9,086 bases of DNA from DATBED01 sp035480695. GTDB lineage: Bacteria; Patescibacteriota; Saccharimonadia; Saccharimonadales; UBA4665. Below the pieces are notes generated by a model that saw nothing but the letters and a program-made list of their open reading frames with translations, searched no databases and was not told the origin of the DNA. This document shows positions 6,799 through 9,086 of this stretch, piece after piece (within the stretch, counting starts at the first letter, position 1; each line of letters opens with the position of its first letter). Made by a program: the position numbers and the translations under genes. The stretch lies in assembly GCA_035480695.1 (NCBI GenBank), contig DATIHM010000019.1, forward strand, positions 1-9,086. Direction: 5' to 3'.

Positions 6799-7796
6799 TG
6801 GCCCCCGAGGACATCAACGACAACCCGGGTGGCGCTGCCACCCCCGATCCCACACCCGCAGCTGATCCGGCTTCCGAGCCGGCAGCTGAGGCTGCAGCAC
6901 CCGAAGCCGAGCCCGAGGTTGCTCCTGTCGACGTCAACGCCGTTCTCGGCGACGACGACGACGAGACCCCCGACGACGACAACGGCCACATCCCGGCGGC
7001 CGGTGACCTCGACATCGACGTCCTGATGGGCGGCGACATCGACGACCCGGCGATCGCGGACGCCCGCGCCGCGCGAGCGGACGGGTTCCGCGAGGGCAGT
7101 CCGGCGCCCGCTCCGACACCCGTGTCGGACGACGCTCCGGGTTGGTTCAGCACTTTCGTTGGCAAGTACGACCAGGACACGGCTGAGACGCGCGACCAGA
7201 TCGCGCAGTTCGGCAACGAGGTCGGCGGGCTCCGCACAGAGGTCGGTGACCTCAGGACTGGGTTCGGTGATCTCAGCAGCCGTGTGACGGCGCTGGAGAC
7301 CGGCGGCGGTGAGGCTTTGGCCACCCGCATGCTGGCCAGCACCGATGTCGGCGAAGTGCTACGGCAGGTCATCCGCGAGGATGTCACGCCCCAGTTCGCC
7401 TCAGTCCACCAGCGTGTCGATCAGGTGGAGGCAACCGCCAACGAGGCCCTGGCAACCGCCAAAGAAGCCCGCAATTTGGCCAGGGCCGGCGGTGAAACCA
7501 ATCCCTTCGGGGTGTTGGCCGGTGCCATCATTGGCGCCGTGGTCTTCGGCTTGTTCCTCTGGGCGCTGGCTGATATGACCAATGTCAGTGATTCCAACCA
7601 GTACGCCATGATCATTCTCGGCGTCATGGCTGGGGCACTGATCGGTTGCAACGTCGGTTCCAGCTTCCGTTGGCCCGCCTCGAACAACGAGACGGTCGCG
7701 GAAGCACCAACTGTCGAGCCGGCACCCGCACGCGCGGTATTGCCGGTGCGCGACCCTGACGCCCCGCCGACGGAAGTCGTCGCAGTCGTCAGATAG
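6798..7796 (+). CDS. Acidic coiled-coil membrane protein, unknown function
   Basis: An unrecognised 332-residue protein with a clear layout. Residues 1-115 are a disordered Ala/Pro/Asp/Glu-rich region with GDDDDETPDDD (51-61). Residues 138-172 are five heptads with F or L at the first position (FGNEVGG, LRTEVGD, LRTGFGD, LSSRVTA, LETGGGE); a second helical stretch (196-230) may extend the coiled coil. Two membrane helices follow at about 237-258 and 269-290, joined by a 10-residue loop. A Pro/Ala/Glu tail (292-332) ends the protein. Basic residues before helix 1 (R225, R229) and R291 after helix 2 favour both ends inside and the short loop outside. It starts at GTG 6798, seven bases after AGGAGG (6785-6790). 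The shape suggests an oligomeric membrane scaffold or anchor; there is no catalytic motif. Confidence 0.85.
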   Translation: MAPEDINDNPGGAATPDPTPAADPASEPAAEAAAPEAEPEVAPVDVNAVLGDDDDETPDDDNGHIPAAGDLDIDVLMGGDIDDPAIADARAARADGFREGSPAPAPTPVSDDAPGWFSTFVGKYDQDTAETRDQIAQFGNEVGGLRTEVGDLRTGFGDLSSRVTALETGGGEALATRMLASTDVGEVLRQVIREDVTPQFASVHQRVDQVEATANEALATAKEARNLARAGGETNPFGVLAGAIIGAVVFGLFLWALADMTNVSDSNQYAMIILGVMAGALIGCNVGSSFRWPASNNETVAEAPTVEPAPARAVLPVRDPDAPPTEVVAVVR

Positions 7797-7811
7797 CAAT
7801 TCGCATTCGCA

Positions 7812-7839
7812 CCCCACTCCGGTTTAGGCCGGGGTGGGG
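7812..7839 (+). terminator. GC-rich hairpin after the membrane-protein gene
   Basis: CCCCAC-T-CCGG (7812-7822) pairs with CCGG-G-GTGGGG (7829-7839): 11 pairs including one T-G, with loop TTTAGG. It begins 15 bases after the stop at 7796. No T-run follows, so it is not a classical intrinsic terminator. It could be a processing or stability element, or could reduce transcription into the next gene. Confidence 0.5.
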
Positions 7840-7848
7840 AGCACCTAT

Positions 7849-7922
7849 CCGGACGCAAGAATGTCTTGTTCACAAGCAAGTCTTGTTTCCGGTAAGTGCT
7901 GCTTTTGTCCGCGCCGAAAGGC
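7849..7922 (+). promoter_or_regulatory. Structured spacer with competing short hairpins
   Basis: Three overlapping hairpins share the same arms: CAAGA 7856-7860/TCTTG 7864-7868; CTTG 7865-7868/CAAG 7873-7876; CAAG 7873-7876/CTTG 7882-7885. CCGG 7849-7852 can close the set with CCGG 7889-7892. GCC-GAAA-GGC (7913-7922), a GNRA tetraloop hairpin, then sits just before the SD at 7929. No convincing promoter hexamers were found here, so the third gene is probably served by read-through from the 5769 promoter. Confidence 0.35.
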
Positions 7923-7928
7923 CTAAAC

Positions 7929-7953
7929 AAAGGAGGTGGTACGCTTGCGTACC
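7929..7953 (+). promoter_or_regulatory. Shine-Dalgarno plus CUUG-capped hairpin at the start site
   Basis: AAGGAGGTG (7929-7937/8) runs directly into GGTACG-CTTG-CGTACC (7938-7953), a perfect six-pair stem with a G(CUUG)C tetraloop, one of the especially stable RNA tetraloops. ATG 7954 begins on the next base. The in-frame TTG 7945 lies in the loop. Folding would either hide TTG 7945 or bring the SD close to ATG 7954. Confidence 0.65.
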
Positions 7954-9045
7954 ATGTTAGGGCCCAGGCAGCGGGCCATTGCTGCAGGATTGTTGCTGCT
8001 TGCAGCGGCATTCCTGATGATTGGCAGTCGCATCGCTGCGAGCGCCAAACCGAAGTGCAGCCCAGGTCAGCCAGTCGTCGACGGCAAGTGCCAGCAGACG
8101 GCTAGTTACGGGAACGACGATTCGAACGCTCCGGTGCTCGGACAAGTCGGCTCGTGGCAAGACCTGGTCAAGGCCGGCGACAAAGCCGGTCAGTGGTACT
8201 GGGACTGCCTGCGCACCGTCAATGGGACGACGCGCGATCAGGCCCTCGATGGCGCCGACAAGGAGAAGCACGGCTGGAACCTCCAGATCACTCTGGTGGA
8301 GAACATGCCGTTCGACCCCAATGTCGCCGACCAGGCGCTGGCCAACCAAGGCCTAAGTCGAGATCCCGATGTGGTGCCAGTAGGAACTTTCACCAACACC
8401 CGTCATCTCGGCAGCCAAGGTTGCAATACCTTCTCGGATTCCCGTAAGCAGGTTCGGCTCGCGCTGACCCTGCCCGGCACCGACAAGGACCACCCGGGTG
8501 CACCGGTGGTGCTCGAGCACTGCTCGAACCCCATCGCTTTCCCGGTAGCAGCCCCACCGCCGGCTCCTCACACGGTGCCGAAGGTACCGGTCACGCCCAG
8601 CGTGCCACGTCGTACGCCGGTTTGTCACACTTGCGCTCCGCCGCCCGTGTGCAACACCTGCGTACCACCACCGGTTTGCAATAACTGTGTACCGCCCCCG
8701 GTATGCACCACTTGCACGCCACCACCCCCGCCGCCCAAGTGCCCCTCATCGGGCACCTGCGGCACACCCACCTCGGGACCCGAGCAAAACCCCAGGAGCG
8801 ACCCCGGTCGAACACCTGGCTACACCTCGGGCAGCGCCGAGAGCAACCAAGCGTCGCAGCCGACCAGCTCGGGCAATTACAGCCCAACGCCAAACGGCAC
8901 CGACAGCGGTTGTAGCAACTGCGCCCCGTCCGGCCAAACTTCCGGTCCCTCTGGGAACGAAAGCGGCACCGGCCAGGGCACATCGAACTCCTCGGGAACC
9001 GAGGGTTCAGGTCAGACCAGTTCCGGCGACCCCGGCGCTCCCTGA
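7945..9045 (+). CDS. Secreted Cys/Pro-repeat protein, unknown function
   Basis: Not recognised. Numbering is from ATG 7954 (363 residues); TTG 7945, eight bases after AGGAGG, would add three residues, while GTG 7936 overlaps the SD and is unlikely. A signal peptide is clear: PRQR, hydrophobic core about 8-24, and ASA (29-31) before K32 as a signal peptidase I site. The N-terminal domain (about 32-200) contains Cys 35, 46, 85, 157 and 190, beginning with C-x10-C (CSPGQPVVDGKC) and ending HCSNP. Next come a Pro-rich stretch, four VCxxCxPPP repeats (bases 8620-8727), then a Ser/Gly/Thr/Asn/Pro-rich tail with one more CxxC (CSNC). There is no LPxTG, lipobox or membrane anchor. Even cysteine pairs in an extended Pro stalk suggest disulfide cross-linking or metal binding at the surface. 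CxxCH haem motifs are absent. Confidence 0.82.
   Translation: MRTMLGPRQRAIAAGLLLLAAAFLMIGSRIAASAKPKCSPGQPVVDGKCQQTASYGNDDSNAPVLGQVGSWQDLVKAGDKAGQWYWDCLRTVNGTTRDQALDGADKEKHGWNLQITLVENMPFDPNVADQALANQGLSRDPDVVPVGTFTNTRHLGSQGCNTFSDSRKQVRLALTLPGTDKDHPGAPVVLEHCSNPIAFPVAAPPPAPHTVPKVPVTPSVPRRTPVCHTCAPPPVCNTCVPPPVCNNCVPPPVCTTCTPPPPPPKCPSSGTCGTPTSGPEQNPRSDPGRTPGYTSGSAESNQASQPTSSGNYSPTPNGTDSGCSNCAPSGQTSGPSGNESGTGQGTSNSSGTEGSGQTSSGDPGAP
8620..8727 (+). repeat. Four tandem 27-base repeats encoding VCxxCxPPP
   Basis: Units are 8620-8646, 8647-8673, 8674-8700 and 8701-8727. They encode VCHTCAPPP, VCNTCVPPP, VCNNCVPPP and VCTTCTPPP, followed by further prolines and another Cys. The DNA copies differ at many synonymous positions (for example the Val codon is GTT, GTG, GTT, GTA), while V, both Cys and the three Pro stay fixed. 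This points to an old array kept by selection on the protein. Confidence 0.9.
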
Positions 9046-9061
9046 CCACCAGGCGAGGTTC

Positions 9062-9084
9062 GGGAGGGGCATTCGGCCCCTCCC
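9062..9084 (+). terminator. Terminator-like GC hairpin at the window end
   Basis: GGGAGGGGC (9062-9070) and GCCCCTCCC (9076-9084) form nine perfect pairs around ATTCG, beginning 17 bases after the TGA at 9043-9045. Whether a T-run follows cannot be seen because the window ends at 9086. It probably closes the three-gene block. Confidence 0.6.
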
Positions 9085-9086
9085 CC

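Noticed and set aside
6782..7387. Long Ser/Pro-rich minus-strand frame opposite the membrane protein gene.
   Set aside because: Low-complexity shadow of GC-rich codons. The + strand frame has heptads, two membrane helices and a well-placed SD.
8638..8727. CxxC repeats as cytochrome c haem sites.
   Set aside because: The residue after each second Cys is A, V or T, not His, so the CxxCH haem motif is absent.
1..9086. CRISPR array, insertion sequence, integrase or attachment site.
   Set aside because: No spaced direct repeats, transposase or recombinase motifs, or flanking duplications were seen. The only tandem repeat is the coding 27-base array.

Overview
The window suggests a Patescibacteria (CPR) bacterium, most likely Candidatus Saccharibacteria (TM7) or a close relative. 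This is an inference from the SecA variant (diverged NDYLA-type segment, acidic insert before the DEVD box, C-terminus CPCGSGLKYKKCGM) and from the packed gene order; no marker gene such as 16S is present. TGA and TAA/TAG all act as stops, so there is no sign of UGA recoding.

Bases 1-5698 are an ordinary housekeeping operon on the + strand: the 3' end of serS, then hpf, secA, murD and an M16-family zinc peptidase. Genes overlap or sit 3-29 bases apart. Base composition is moderate and Shine-Dalgarno (SD) sequences are mostly weak. The genes cover seryl-tRNA charging, ribosome hibernation, protein export, peptidoglycan precursor synthesis and peptide turnover.

Bases 5699-6141 hold no convincing gene. 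They contain an excellent sigma70-type promoter (TTGACA, 17-base spacer, TATGTT with extended -10), a perfect 17-base palindrome, and a leader of about 340 bases rich in hairpins. Several of the helices are mutually exclusive. I match this RNA to no known family.

Bases 6142-9086 are a clearly different block with higher GC, strongly GC-ending codons and a near-identical strong SD (AAGGAGGTG) before each of three genes I do not recognise: (1) a 218-residue basic protein with two CxxC pairs, probably cytoplasmic; (2) a 332-residue protein with an acidic disordered N-terminus, a heptad coiled coil and a two-helix membrane hairpin; (3) a secreted protein of about 365 residues with a signal peptide, a Cys-containing N-terminal domain, four copies of a nine-residue VCxxCxPPP repeat and a Ser/Gly/Thr-rich tail. 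Genes 1 and 2 are translationally coupled. Gene 3 follows a GC-rich hairpin, a structured spacer, and a CUUG-capped hairpin lying exactly between its SD and the ATG. Another GC-rich hairpin closes the window.

My reading, as inference, is that the second half is an acquired or fast-evolving cell-envelope module, with an RNA-structured leader and perhaps gene-by-gene translational control. A cytoplasmic Cys protein, an inner-membrane coiled-coil protein and an exported disulfide- or metal-capable surface protein would act together. A chimeric assembly must be excluded first, because the composition shift falls at one junction.
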